Positions 7,274 to 15,227 of a stretch of DNA of 18,643 nucleotides are shown one piece after another. The notes beneath the pieces are model-generated. The model was not told the DNA's origin. It worked only from the letters and a program-made list of their open reading frames with translations, and searched no databases. The translations under genes and the position numbers were made by a program. Position 1 is the first letter of the stretch; each line of letters starts with the position of its first letter. Origin of the DNA: JADHZC01 sp964409505 (GTDB lineage: Bacteria > Pseudomonadota > Alphaproteobacteria > Rickettsiales > Rickettsiaceae); NCBI GenBank assembly GCA_964409505.1, contig CAYPDK010000021.1, forward strand, positions 1 through 18,643, given 5' to 3'.

Positions 7274-8494
7274 TTATTTGATTAGTTGAATCTCATCTTC
7301 TTTGACTTTGTCTTCAATAGAAAGAACCCTATACCCCAAACGCTGCTGATAAGCAGACTCCTTCATACCGAGCATTTCATCAGTAGAATCCACATTAGAC
7401 TGCTCTACAGATTGTGGAGAAAAGGTTAAAACACTATCCTCTAAAGAAAAATGTATCTCATGCTGTCCTGATTCTTGACTCGAAACAAAAGCATCTCTTC
7501 CTTCTCTTGTTAAATGGTTAGGAGAAGGAAAGCTACATATACCTAATTTGATTAGATCTTTTCTAGATCCATTATCAAATTTAGCCTGAAGTATAGCTTG
7601 ATCGTTAAATTCGAAATTATTAACTTTACTGTATCCACTGCCATTAGTCGTAAGATTTACTTGATGATTATTATCGTGAATAGCAAATTGCTCTATTTTA
7701 GATTTAGGATCTATAGCTAATGTAATAGTTTCTCCTCTTACTGTAGAAATATTAACACTCCAATCTTCTGGCAAAGTTGCTAATGAACTTTCTAATTGAT
7801 CAAATGTTATTTCTTTAGAGGAGTTTTCTACTGCTATCATTCCTCCATTTGCATCTTCTAGAAAAAATTCAAGCTTCCATTTATCTTGTTCTATTTTTCT
7901 CCCCTGCAATTGTAATTTCATAATATTGCCTAGAGAATCATAAACATTAGTATCTTTAGAAAAAAAACTCCCTTCAGGAGAATTAGCATCAGAATTTATT
8001 AGAGCTTCAGAATTTAACTTAAGATCAAGTGCTATTTTATTGGACGCCTCAGTACTATGCGTTACCATCTCATTGAGATTTATCCTTGTGAAAGAATTAA
8101 TATCCACCTTTGCGGTTGTTTTATCAACACCTATCCCAAGAGCAAAATTACCAGATCCATTCACTAAAAATCCCTCATGATTTTTTTCAAAATCTCCCCG
8201 TCTAGTATAAAGAAGCTTCCCTTCAGGGTTTTGAACTAAAAAAAAACCGTTTCCTTCATTACCTCTAATTGATATATTTAACGAACGTTTAGTATGTAAA
8301 ACATTTCCTTCAGTATCATTAGAAGATGTCTTTTTATTTTCTAAAAATGATGCGAATTCGTTTATATTGTTATAGATAGAATCCACACCTTGACTCTTAA
8401 AACCTAATGTTTGATTATTAGCAATATTGACAGCATGAGTATCGGTTTTAACCTTCTGATATTGTGTAAAATTTAATATTGTTGAGTTTGACAT
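7274..8494 (-). CDS. flgE: Flagellar hook protein FlgE
   Basis: FlgE polymerises into the flexible hook joining the flagellar rod to the filament. The 406-residue protein has all expected regions: the N-terminal rod/hook motif ANNxTxGFK seen as NIANNQTLGFKSQG (residues 24-37), the GNGFFLVQ...YTRRGDFEKNHEGFLVNGSGNFALG domain (about 81-120), the central FlaE-type domain starting near VYDSLGNIMKLQL (about 183-195), and the C-terminal EQSNVDSTDEMLGMKESAYQQ region (about 364-384) with the conserved SNVD. It appears intact. The extreme N-terminus is less hydrophobic than usual. No other flagellar gene is in the window; it sits between ftsA and the zapA pair. A promoter-like pair lies just upstream, and AGGA sits one base before the ATG. 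Confidence 0.9.
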   Translation of the reverse strand: MSNSTILNFTQYQKVKTDTHAVNIANNQTLGFKSQGVDSIYNNINEFASFLENKKTSSNDTEGNVLHTKRSLNISIRGNEGNGFFLVQNPEGKLLYTRRGDFEKNHEGFLVNGSGNFALGIGVDKTTAKVDINSFTRINLNEMVTHSTEASNKIALDLKLNSEALINSDANSPEGSFFSKDTNVYDSLGNIMKLQLQGRKIEQDKWKLEFFLEDANGGMIAVENSSKEITFDQLESSLATLPEDWSVNISTVRGETITLAIDPKSKIEQFAIHDNNHQVNLTTNGSGYSKVNNFEFNDQAILQAKFDNGSRKDLIKLGICSFPSPNHLTREGRDAFVSSQESGQHEIHFSLEDSVLTFSPQSVEQSNVDSTDEMLGMKESAYQQRLGYRVLSIEDKVKEDEIQLIK

Positions 8495-8527
8495 GTCCTA
8501 TATAATTTTTATTACTCAAAAATAATC

Positions 8528-8556
8528 AGTATAGCATCAAGCATAAATCATACCAA
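8528..8556 (-). promoter_or_regulatory. Likely sigma70-type promoter of flgE
   Basis: On the minus strand TTGGTA (8556-8551) and TATACT (8533-8528) are spaced by exactly 17 bases, giving a leader of about 27 bases. There is no sigma54 (GG-N10-GC) or sigma28 pattern, so flgE may be transcribed by the housekeeping sigma factor. Confidence 0.4.
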
Positions 8557-8622
8557 AATATTTAAAAATATAACTAATCTATACATAAAATTAATATACT
8601 TCAGATAAGTAGAATAAATTAT

Positions 8623-9867
8623 TTATTTTTTGAATAAAGAAATGAACTTTGAAATAATACCAAAACTGTTTGTAAATCCTTTATAATAATTTTTACACAA
8701 AAATTCATGATAATAATTCAGAACACTCACAGTATTTATAAAAAATGCTGGATCAAAATCTTTATTTTTTAGTGTAGAGTAATGTTTGTTCTCATAAATT
8801 ACCCCCTCATGATGTAAAACAAACTCTACATTTTTCTGAAAAGTTCTAGCTACAATCTGCTTAATACCTTTTAAATAAGCTCCCCCCCCAATCAAAAAAA
8901 CCTTATTTCTTACTATAGAATCTAATTGAGATTGTTCATATTTGCGATAAATATTAAAAAATATATCCAAAATATTTTTATTTACTTCTTCTGATAAAAT
9001 TTTAGAATCTACAAAAACTCCTTCTTCTTCTTTTTGCTGTTGATTTAAATTAATTACCCCCCCCTCAGAGGAACTTGTATCTGCACTACCATATAAAATT
9101 TTTAATTTTTCTGCATTATAAAAATTAATGCCGAATTTTTTTGATATATTTTCAGTAATAAAAGAAGAGCCTAATTTGACATGATCTATATATATCGGAA
9201 AATTTTTTAAAAATATCGTAAATCCCGTGTGTCCGCTACCCATATCCACAATTAAAGAACCAAGATTCGTATCTTTATCCTTTAAAAGAGTCCTCCCCAC
9301 AGCATAAGACGCCACAACGAATCCTCTCACTTCTATATTACATCTTGCAAAACACGCAACAATATTTTTTAAAAATAAACTTTCCGCCGCTATAATATGT
9401 AACCTACATAAAATTTTATCCGCATATAGACCTAGTGGATTCTCTACAACATAAGAATCATCCAAAACAAATTCTATAGGAAAATAATGAATTATTTCTT
9501 TGCCTAAAATATTGAATTTTTGTAGTGCCTTTAAATAAAAATTATTCAACATTTCTTGACTAATTGTCTTATCACTAGATAAATTTTCTTCATGAAAACT
9601 ATAATAAGACTTTATGAATTGAGCAGAAAGAGATACAATAACATCCTTAACAGTTTCCTTAGCTTCTTTCTCAAGGAAATATATAGCATGAACAATATTT
9701 TTTTCAGCTTCAAGCAAATTAACAATTTTTCCGTTTTCAAAACCACTAGAAGAATTCAAATAAGCACTTACAATCTCCAAAGACAACTCATCTCTCTTAG
9801 CAAAAAGCCCCGCTATTTTACTACTTCCTATATCAAATACCGTAAGATTTTTGGGATTATTACGCAT
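8623..9867 (-). CDS. ftsA: Cell division protein FtsA
   Basis: FtsA is an actin-fold ATPase that tethers FtsZ to the membrane and recruits later division proteins. Motifs in order: phosphate-1 VFDIGSSKIAGLF near the N-terminus, the 1C-type region between about residues 75 and 155, phosphate-2 IVDMGSGHTGFTIF near the middle, and FLIGGGAYLKGI (adenosine motif). The C-terminus ends in the amphipathic stretch GIISKFISLFKK, typical of the FtsA membrane-targeting helix. I chose the ATG at 9867, which gives 414 residues and the usual short lead before FDIG; a TTG at 9897 would add 10 residues. Neither has a good ribosome site. ftsQ and ftsZ, its usual neighbours, are absent. The start lies only 37 bases behind tRNA-Ile, so ftsA may be expressed from the tRNA transcript. 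Confidence 0.92.
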   Translation of the reverse strand: MRNNPKNLTVFDIGSSKIAGLFAKRDELSLEIVSAYLNSSSGFENGKIVNLLEAEKNIVHAIYFLEKEAKETVKDVIVSLSAQFIKSYYSFHEENLSSDKTISQEMLNNFYLKALQKFNILGKEIIHYFPIEFVLDDSYVVENPLGLYADKILCRLHIIAAESLFLKNIVACFARCNIEVRGFVVASYAVGRTLLKDKDTNLGSLIVDMGSGHTGFTIFLKNFPIYIDHVKLGSSFITENISKKFGINFYNAEKLKILYGSADTSSSEGGVINLNQQQKEEEGVFVDSKILSEEVNKNILDIFFNIYRKYEQSQLDSIVRNKVFLIGGGAYLKGIKQIVARTFQKNVEFVLHHEGVIYENKHYSTLKNKDFDPAFFINTVSVLNYYHEFLCKNYYKGFTNSFGIISKFISLFKK

Positions 9868-9904
9868 AAGTAAGTTTAAAAAAGGTCTTTTAATCAATCA
9901 CCAT

Positions 9905-9981
9905 TGGTGGGCTTGAGAAGACTTGAACTTCTGACCTCACGCTTATCAGGCGTGTGCTCTAACCAGCTGAGCTACAAACCC
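9905..9981 (-). tRNA. tRNA-Ile (anticodon GAU)
   Basis: A full cloverleaf can be read on the minus strand. The acceptor GGGTTTG pairs with CAAGCCC (one G-U pair), the D-arm is GCTC...GAGC, the anticodon loop CTGATAA has GAU (9947-9945), the T-loop is TTCAAGT, and the gene encodes its own CCA end. It is not in a 16S-23S spacer, where tRNA-Ile(GAU) lies in most alphaproteobacteria; this agrees with the split rRNA genes of Rickettsiales. Confidence 0.98.
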
Positions 9982-10061
9982 TATCTATATATCCTATTAA
10001 AATGCATATTAAAACAAGTAACTTCCTGAGAAAATTTATAATAAAACAAAAGCCCCAAAAT

Positions 10062-10085
10062 ATGAACAAACAAATGAACAAACAA
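10062..10085 (+). repeat. Exact 12-bp tandem duplication
   Basis: ATGAACAAACAA occurs twice in immediate tandem in the gap between tRNA-Ile and the stomatin-like gene. The 205-base gap shows nothing else that I can name. Confidence 0.8.
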
Positions 10086-10186
10086 AAAGCTAAATTAAGA
10101 AGTACAAGCCTTAAGAAGATTATATTCAAATAAAGAATACTGTCAAGAATTGGAAATATTCTTATCCTCTATAATTTATTCTATAA

Positions 10187-11122
10187 TCAAGACGATTTAT
10201 CACCTTTTTGTTGCTTACTAATACTTGAAAAAATACTAATAGCCTGAGCAACAAAATTACCAGGATTACCTACATCATTAGGTAATATTAAGGTATTTGT
10301 TTCTTTTGCAACTCTGGAAAATGCATCAATATATTGCTGAGCAACTTTTAAAGAAACAGCATCAACCCCTCCCTTTTTATTAATAGATTCTGCTATAATC
10401 TCAAGACCTTTTGCTGATGCATTCGATATTAGTAATATGGATTCAGACTCACCCTTGGCTCGATTAACTTGGTCTGTATATGCGGCCTCTGAACTGAGCA
10501 CTACGGAAGATTTTTCTCCTTGTGCAATATTAATTTTCGATTCTTTTACACCTTCTGATTCAAGAATAGATGCCCTTTTTTTTCTCTCAGCTTCCACCTG
10601 TAACTCCATAGCCTGCAATATAGACTTAGGAGGCTGAATATCTTTTATCTCATATCTCATACATTGTATTCCCCAGTTGATTGCCGCCTGGTTTATGGAG
10701 TTGACTATTAAATTATTTAGAGCTTCTCTTTCTTCGAAGGTTTTATCTAGAGTAAGCTTTCCTATTTCTGATCTCATATTTGTCTGAGCTAATTGTGATA
10801 TAGCATAATAAGGATTTTCTACCCCATAAGAGGCAGCTACAGGATCAATAATTTTGACATATAAAACACCGTCTATCGAAAGACTAACATTATCTTTTGA
10901 TATAGCCGTTTGTTTATTTACATCTAGAGCACTCTCCTTTAATATGTGTTTATATGCAACCCTTTGTATCATGGGTATTAATATATTAAGCCCTGGCTCT
11001 AAAACTTTATCAAATTTTCCAAATCTTTCTATTACCCAAGCCTCTTGTTGGGGAACAATTTTTATTGATAAAAACAAAAATATCAACACAAAAATTGCTA
11101 TGACAAATAAAGACGATACCAT
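10187..11122 (-). CDS. qmcA: SPFH/stomatin family membrane protein (QmcA-like)
   Basis: Stomatin-type proteins form large oligomers on the inner membrane, organise membrane domains and often influence proteases such as FtsH. The 311-residue protein has one N-terminal membrane segment (residues 3-21), the start of the SPFH domain VPQQEAWVIERFGKFDKVLEPGLN (about 23-46), the DNVSLSIDGVLYVKIIDP strand region (about 77-94), the LRSEIGKLTLD-type motif (NMRSEIGKLTLDKTFEERE), then the alpha-helical ELQVEAERKKRASILESEG segment and a glycine/alanine-rich tail. It matches the QmcA/paraslipin branch rather than HflK or HflC, which have a longer lead or different ends. No nfeD partner is adjacent. No clear ribosome site precedes the ATG. 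Confidence 0.88.
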   Translation of the reverse strand: MVSSLFVIAIFVLIFLFLSIKIVPQQEAWVIERFGKFDKVLEPGLNILIPMIQRVAYKHILKESALDVNKQTAISKDNVSLSIDGVLYVKIIDPVAASYGVENPYYAISQLAQTNMRSEIGKLTLDKTFEEREALNNLIVNSINQAAINWGIQCMRYEIKDIQPPKSILQAMELQVEAERKKRASILESEGVKESKINIAQGEKSSVVLSSEAAYTDQVNRAKGESESILLISNASAKGLEIIAESINKKGGVDAVSLKVAQQYIDAFSRVAKETNTLILPNDVGNPGNFVAQAISIFSSISKQQKGDKSS

Positions 11123-11279
11123 TAATAAAGCACTCTAATTAAATTTTAATATACTTCTCTCAACAATATAACAGATAACATAAAATCAGACACATAAATT
11201 TAAATAATTTCCTCAAAATTTTTTTTTATTTTATTTTTATATTTCCAACCAACTAAAATAACTAAAATCTAATAGACAA

Positions 11280-11327
11280 TTTATCATTTAGTCTGCTCTT
11301 TATCATTTAGTCCGCCCATTTAGTCCT
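11280..11327. repeat. 19-bp tandem repeats containing ATTTAGTC
   Basis: TTTATCATTTAGTCTGCTC (11280-11298) is followed directly by a second copy (11299-11317) with two changes, then by a partial third copy ATTTAGTCC (11318-11326). The 343-base gap 11123-11465 holds no gene that I can see. The repeats could be operators or simple duplications. Confidence 0.75.
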
Positions 11328-11416
11328 AAAATACAATCTTTATGCTCTCTAAACTAAGCTATACTAACACTTTTTAAATATAAATCAACCTTCTTTAATC
11401 ATAAAGCAGACTAAAT
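11286..11416. repeat. Inverted repeat with 97-base spacer
   Basis: The left arm ATTTAGTCTGCTCTTTAT (11286-11303) matches the reverse complement of ATAAAGCAGACTAAAT (11401-11416) apart from one extra C and one end base. The left arm is part of the 19-bp tandem repeats, so the same motif is present in both directions upstream of the stomatin-like gene and behind the hydrophobic protein gene. Confidence 0.65.
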
Positions 11417-11465
11417 TAAAATAAATTTTTTGTAATCATAACTATACTTATAAAATATTTCCCTA

Positions 11466-12041
11466 TTATTCTAGTTTAAGTTTACTGTTGGATGATCTAT
11501 TTTGCGTTTCTTGTGTGCGTAATGGGGGTGTTTGTGGTGCTACGCTTCTTGGTTCCCTACTTGTTTCTGGAGCTTGTACTCGAGTAGAAGATTCAATTTG
11601 TCTTCCTGATTCTAGGTTAGATTGAATTTGTTTACTGTTTCGTCTGGAAGAGATAACTTTATCATATCCTTTTTTTGCTAAATATCCTCCAAGAGCAACT
11701 CCACCAATTGTTGCAAGCGCAGGTACAGAAACAGCAGAAATTGCTAAAAGTCCTAGACCTGCTACTCCAATGCCTTTCATCATAGATGAACAAAAATTGA
11801 TAGCTTTACCTAAAAAACTATCTCTATCACTCTTAATAAACATTCCAACACCTCCTATAATACAAGCCGATATTAAAGGAATAGGCATAACGAGACTAAC
11901 GCCTACTCCCGCTGCCATAGCAATATTAGAAGGTCGTTTTAAAAAATGTTTTGTTTTTTCAAAAAATGTTGCATCTTTTGATGCAGACTGATCTTCTGCT
12001 CTTGTTACAGACTGATCTTCTGTTCTTGGATTATTTGACAT
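11466..12041 (-). CDS. Small protein with two glycine-rich hydrophobic regions, unknown function
   Basis: I do not recognise a family. The 191-residue product has a polar N-terminus (1-35) with a short duplication (TEDQS / AEDQS), a hydrophobic segment (about 40-69, GVGVSLVMPIPLISACIIGG), a short charged loop (KSDRDS), a second hydrophobic stretch (about 88-125, glycine- and alanine-rich), and a polar Ser/Gln/Pro/Arg tail of about 60 residues. There is no signal peptide. A hairpin of two membrane segments between polar ends is the layout of several secreted effectors that insert in host membranes, but also of ordinary small inner-membrane proteins. It is divergent from the coiled-coil gene at 12300 and shares a 258-base AT-rich region with it. 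Codon use looks like that of its neighbours. Confidence 0.75.
   Translation of the reverse strand: MSNNPRTEDQSVTRAEDQSASKDATFFEKTKHFLKRPSNIAMAAGVGVSLVMPIPLISACIIGGVGMFIKSDRDSFLGKAINFCSSMMKGIGVAGLGLLAISAVSVPALATIGGVALGGYLAKKGYDKVISSRRNSKQIQSNLESGRQIESSTRVQAPETSREPRSVAPQTPPLRTQETQNRSSNSKLKLE
11984..12028 (-). repeat. 24-bp tandem duplication within the hydrophobic protein gene
   Basis: CAGACTGATCTTCTG plus six further bases occurs at 11984-12004 and again at 12008-12028 with one change. It encodes the duplicated EDQS segment near the N-terminus, offset by 8 codons, so the frame is kept. Confidence 0.8.
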
Positions 12042-12299
12042 ATGCTTACTATATTATTGATTTAAAAATAACTTATACTAAAATAGTAAACTATTTATTC
12101 TTAAAATTAATATAAATTCTTAATAAATAATTGATAAGTTTTTAAATATTGATCTATTTGCAATATACCACCTTATAAAAAAAGGAAAAAAATAAAAATA
12201 CATTAATTTTTTACTAAATAAAAACAGATTAGGTACATTTTTTGCTGCAACATTTGTCTAAATTAGCTTATTAAACTAAATAAATAGGTCAAATAAACT

Positions 12300-13367
12300 A
12301 TGACAAGTCCAGTCTCTAACTCCTTATTTACCCCTTTGAATGAAGGAACAAATACGAAAAAAACAAATACAGAGCTTTTAACTAAAATTTTAACTGAAGT
12401 TCAAAATATAAAAAAAGACAAAAATCTAGAAGACCTAAAAGGAATAGCTGAATTCATGAATCCAAACAACAAAGCTATGCAAAAAATAGCTTACAATGCC
12501 TTACAAAAGAAAGAACAAACTCTTATAGATAAAAAAAACACTATAGAAACTGAAATAAAAAAATTAGAGGAAGATAAAGAAAAAAAAGAATTAGCTATAA
12601 ATGAAAATTTAGACATATTACATAAAAAAATTATAAAAGCTATAAACTTTCAAATTTCCTTACCACAAAATGTAAATGATAAAAATCTCTATGAACAAAA
12701 ATTAAATGAATTCTTTAGAATATATACTGAAATAAAAAATTATCAACCTGAAGAAAAAAAAATTTATACCAATCAGTACGTAAAAACATTGAATTACAAT
12801 ATGAAGCATTTAATTGAAAATAATAATTTCTTTAAAACTATATATTTTCAAGGCTCAATAGATTATAATGCTCTAATTAATGAAAGTGTTAAAGATTCTA
12901 AAATAAGTGTTAAAGATTTAGAAACAGCTTTAAGAACAATATTGAATGATAGAGCTACTTTAGATAGTAACCAAAAAAATAATTTACAAGATATACTGAA
13001 CAATTTAGATAAATATCCAGATGCACAAACAATATTTTCATATATTAACAATCAAGAATTAAAAAACAAAGTTTTTTTAACTCTTAATCAAGATTCATTA
13101 ACTATTAATAAAAGATTAAAAGATTTAACTAATGCCACTAACGACAAATATCGTTCATTAGAAAATGAATATTCATCAGCGTTAAAAGATATACAAAAAG
13201 AAGTAGACAAAAAAATAGATCAATGTATCTCAAAAAAACAAAAAATTGATCATGAGCTAAAAAATTTCTACAAAAAAGCTTATAAAACATTAGCCTCTGA
13301 AAAAATGATTATGAGAAATTCGGTTACAGAATTAATGTCAAGATTAAATAAAAGTCAAAAAGATTAG
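12300..13367 (+). CDS. Lysine/asparagine-rich coiled-coil protein, unknown function
   Basis: I do not recognise this 355-residue protein. It is soluble, with no signal peptide or membrane segment. It begins with a polar Ser/Thr/Asn-rich N-terminus (about 1-25), then shows a strong coiled coil (about 70-112, many Lys/Glu/Ile), a mixed helical middle (about 115-270) and a second coiled coil (about 280-345). It is richer in Lys and Asn and its DNA is poorer in GC than the housekeeping genes. Its TAG stop overlaps the stop of the convergent ABC exporter gene by 4 bases. The start at 12300 is the first ATG and has only a weak TAGG about 10 bases upstream. The type and setting suggest a lineage-specific, possibly secreted protein; that is inference. 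Confidence 0.75.
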   Translation: MTSPVSNSLFTPLNEGTNTKKTNTELLTKILTEVQNIKKDKNLEDLKGIAEFMNPNNKAMQKIAYNALQKKEQTLIDKKNTIETEIKKLEEDKEKKELAINENLDILHKKIIKAINFQISLPQNVNDKNLYEQKLNEFFRIYTEIKNYQPEEKKIYTNQYVKTLNYNMKHLIENNNFFKTIYFQGSIDYNALINESVKDSKISVKDLETALRTILNDRATLDSNQKNNLQDILNNLDKYPDAQTIFSYINNQELKNKVFLTLNQDSLTINKRLKDLTNATNDKYRSLENEYSSALKDIQKEVDKKIDQCISKKQKIDHELKNFYKKAYKTLASEKMIMRNSVTELMSRLNKSQKD

Positions 13368-15139
13368 TGATTATGATATTCATAAAGTTTAAAATACTCA
13401 CCTTTTTTTAAGATCAAATCTTCATGCACCCCTTCCTCTATACAGGTACCATCTTTCATAACAAATATATAATCAGCAAATTTCCTAATGCTGATAAGCC
13501 TATGACTAATAATAATAGTAGTTTTATTCCTACGTAAGTTAGAAATATAATCCAATACTAAATTTTCAGATTTTAGATCTAAGGCACTTGTAGCCTCATC
13601 AAGTACCAAAACAGAAGGATCCATTAAAATAGCCCTTGCAATAGCTATTAACTGTTTTTGTCCTCCAGATAAATTATAACCATCTGCACCAACAATAGTA
13701 TCATACCCATCACTAAGACTATTTATAAAGTCATCAAATCCTATGTTATGAGTAACTTTTAATAAATTCTCATATTCAACATTTTTGACTCCATAGACAA
13801 TGTTTTTAAATATAGTATCATTCATAAGAGAAACTTCCTGAGAGACAAAATAGATTTGTGATCGTAAATCTTGCAGTGAAAGGTCATATATATGATATCC
13901 ACTAACTTTTATAGACCCAGCATCAGGAGCATATAATCTGAGTAAAAGATTTACCAAAGAACTTTTTCCACTTCCAGAGCTTCCAACTATGGAATATATT
14001 CCATTTCCGTACATCTTTAAACTTAAATTACTAATGATTTTCCTATTATTTATGCTCAAAGATACGTTATAAAAATTAATATCTGGAACTTTTATAACCA
14101 ACTTATGAAGTGTTTTTACATTCTTCCTTTTTAAAGAAACATAATTTAGTATAAAAAAAATTCTCTCAATTGATGCCATAGCCTCCTGTAGATGAACATT
14201 AAGAGATAATAAATTCTTAAACGGCCTATGCACAGATAAAAAAGCTGTGTTAAATGCTATAAGCTCCGCGGGAGATATAAGATCCTGATCTACCATAACA
14301 GATCCATATAACAAAATCAGTGTAACAGCAATTCCTGTTATAATCTCCATAACGGGAGAGGTAAGAGCATCTAATTTTGCAGCCCTTTGATATAAAAGCA
14401 AAATATTATCTACAAAATTTCTTATGTAAAGAAATTCCGACTCTTCTTTTGACGTAAGTTTAACAAGTTTTATATTAGAAAATACTTCACTTAATTTTTT
14501 TGTATATTCTCCAAGAGAATGTTGAACTTTAGAGGAGACAATTCTAAGTTTATGACCAATTTTAGTAGAAAAATAAATAGACACTGGAAAGAAAATAAAG
14601 ACTAAGGCAGCAAGTCTGAAGTTCAATGTAATCATCACAAAAAAAAGAAATGTAACAGACATAAAATATCTAGCCCATGAAACAAATATATTAGACACCA
14701 TGGCCCTGATGAGCATAATATCATTGGTAAAATATGATAATAATTTGCCTGAGGAATTTCTTTGAATAAAAATAAAATCAGATTTGAGCAAATTTTGATA
14801 CATATTCATTTGAATATCTGCAAGAATTTTTTGTCCTATATATTCTGTGATGTATTTTTGAAAAAACTCCGCAATCCCCTTCAAAGAGTAAAAAAACAAT
14901 GCTACAAAGGGTATATAAAATATACCCTTTATATAGTAAAGCTTAGTGGCAAAAAAATGCTCTATCATAGGCTGACTTAATTTAATAAGCATAGATGAAG
15001 AAAATGCAACAATAATCATAAAAGCCATAGTAATAAAAATACTAGACTTATAGGGTTTAGCATATTTCCAAATTACATGCCTAATTAAGTAAATACTATG
15101 TTTATAGTTTTTTTTACCATTACTTGTTTTCTGCCACAT
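13364..15139 (-). CDS. msbA: MsbA-like ABC exporter (fused membrane and ATPase domains)
   Basis: This 591-residue half-transporter acts as a homodimer in the inner membrane. The N-terminal region has about six membrane segments (from about residue 33 to 300) and the C-terminal ATPase domain has Walker A GSSGSGKSS (386-394), Q-loop Gln434, signature LSGGQ (490-494), Walker B LVLDE (511-515), D-loop SALD and switch His546. All key ATPase residues are intact. The closest well-known match by layout is the lipid A flippase MsbA or the related multidrug exporters that Rickettsiales carry in one or two copies; the substrate cannot be told from sequence, and some relatives lack lipid A. It is 88 bases downstream of the response regulator gene on the same strand and may share a transcript with it. 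Confidence 0.9.
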   Translation of the reverse strand: MWQKTSNGKKNYKHSIYLIRHVIWKYAKPYKSSIFITMAFMIIVAFSSSMLIKLSQPMIEHFFATKLYYIKGIFYIPFVALFFYSLKGIAEFFQKYITEYIGQKILADIQMNMYQNLLKSDFIFIQRNSSGKLLSYFTNDIMLIRAMVSNIFVSWARYFMSVTFLFFVMITLNFRLAALVFIFFPVSIYFSTKIGHKLRIVSSKVQHSLGEYTKKLSEVFSNIKLVKLTSKEESEFLYIRNFVDNILLLYQRAAKLDALTSPVMEIITGIAVTLILLYGSVMVDQDLISPAELIAFNTAFLSVHRPFKNLLSLNVHLQEAMASIERIFFILNYVSLKRKNVKTLHKLVIKVPDINFYNVSLSINNRKIISNLSLKMYGNGIYSIVGSSGSGKSSLVNLLLRLYAPDAGSIKVSGYHIYDLSLQDLRSQIYFVSQEVSLMNDTIFKNIVYGVKNVEYENLLKVTHNIGFDDFINSLSDGYDTIVGADGYNLSGGQKQLIAIARAILMDPSVLVLDEATSALDLKSENLVLDYISNLRRNKTTIIISHRLISIRKFADYIFVMKDGTCIEEGVHEDLILKKGEYFKLYEYHNH

Positions 15140-15227
15140 TTTTTACTCACAGATAGATTTTTATTAAAAATAGCGATCGTTTTAAAAATTAAATTTAAAA
15201 TAGTGCCTAATAAAATAGTTAGTAAGA

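Noticed and set aside
9868..9897. A TTG start adding 10 residues to FtsA
   Set aside because: The ATG at 9867 gives the usual distance to the FDIGSSK motif, and the TTG lies only 7 bases from the mature tRNA end with no ribosome site.
10062..10133. A 23-codon plus-strand frame beginning MNKQMNKQ
   Set aside because: It has no ribosome site, resembles no known small protein, and its first half is just the 12-bp tandem duplication.
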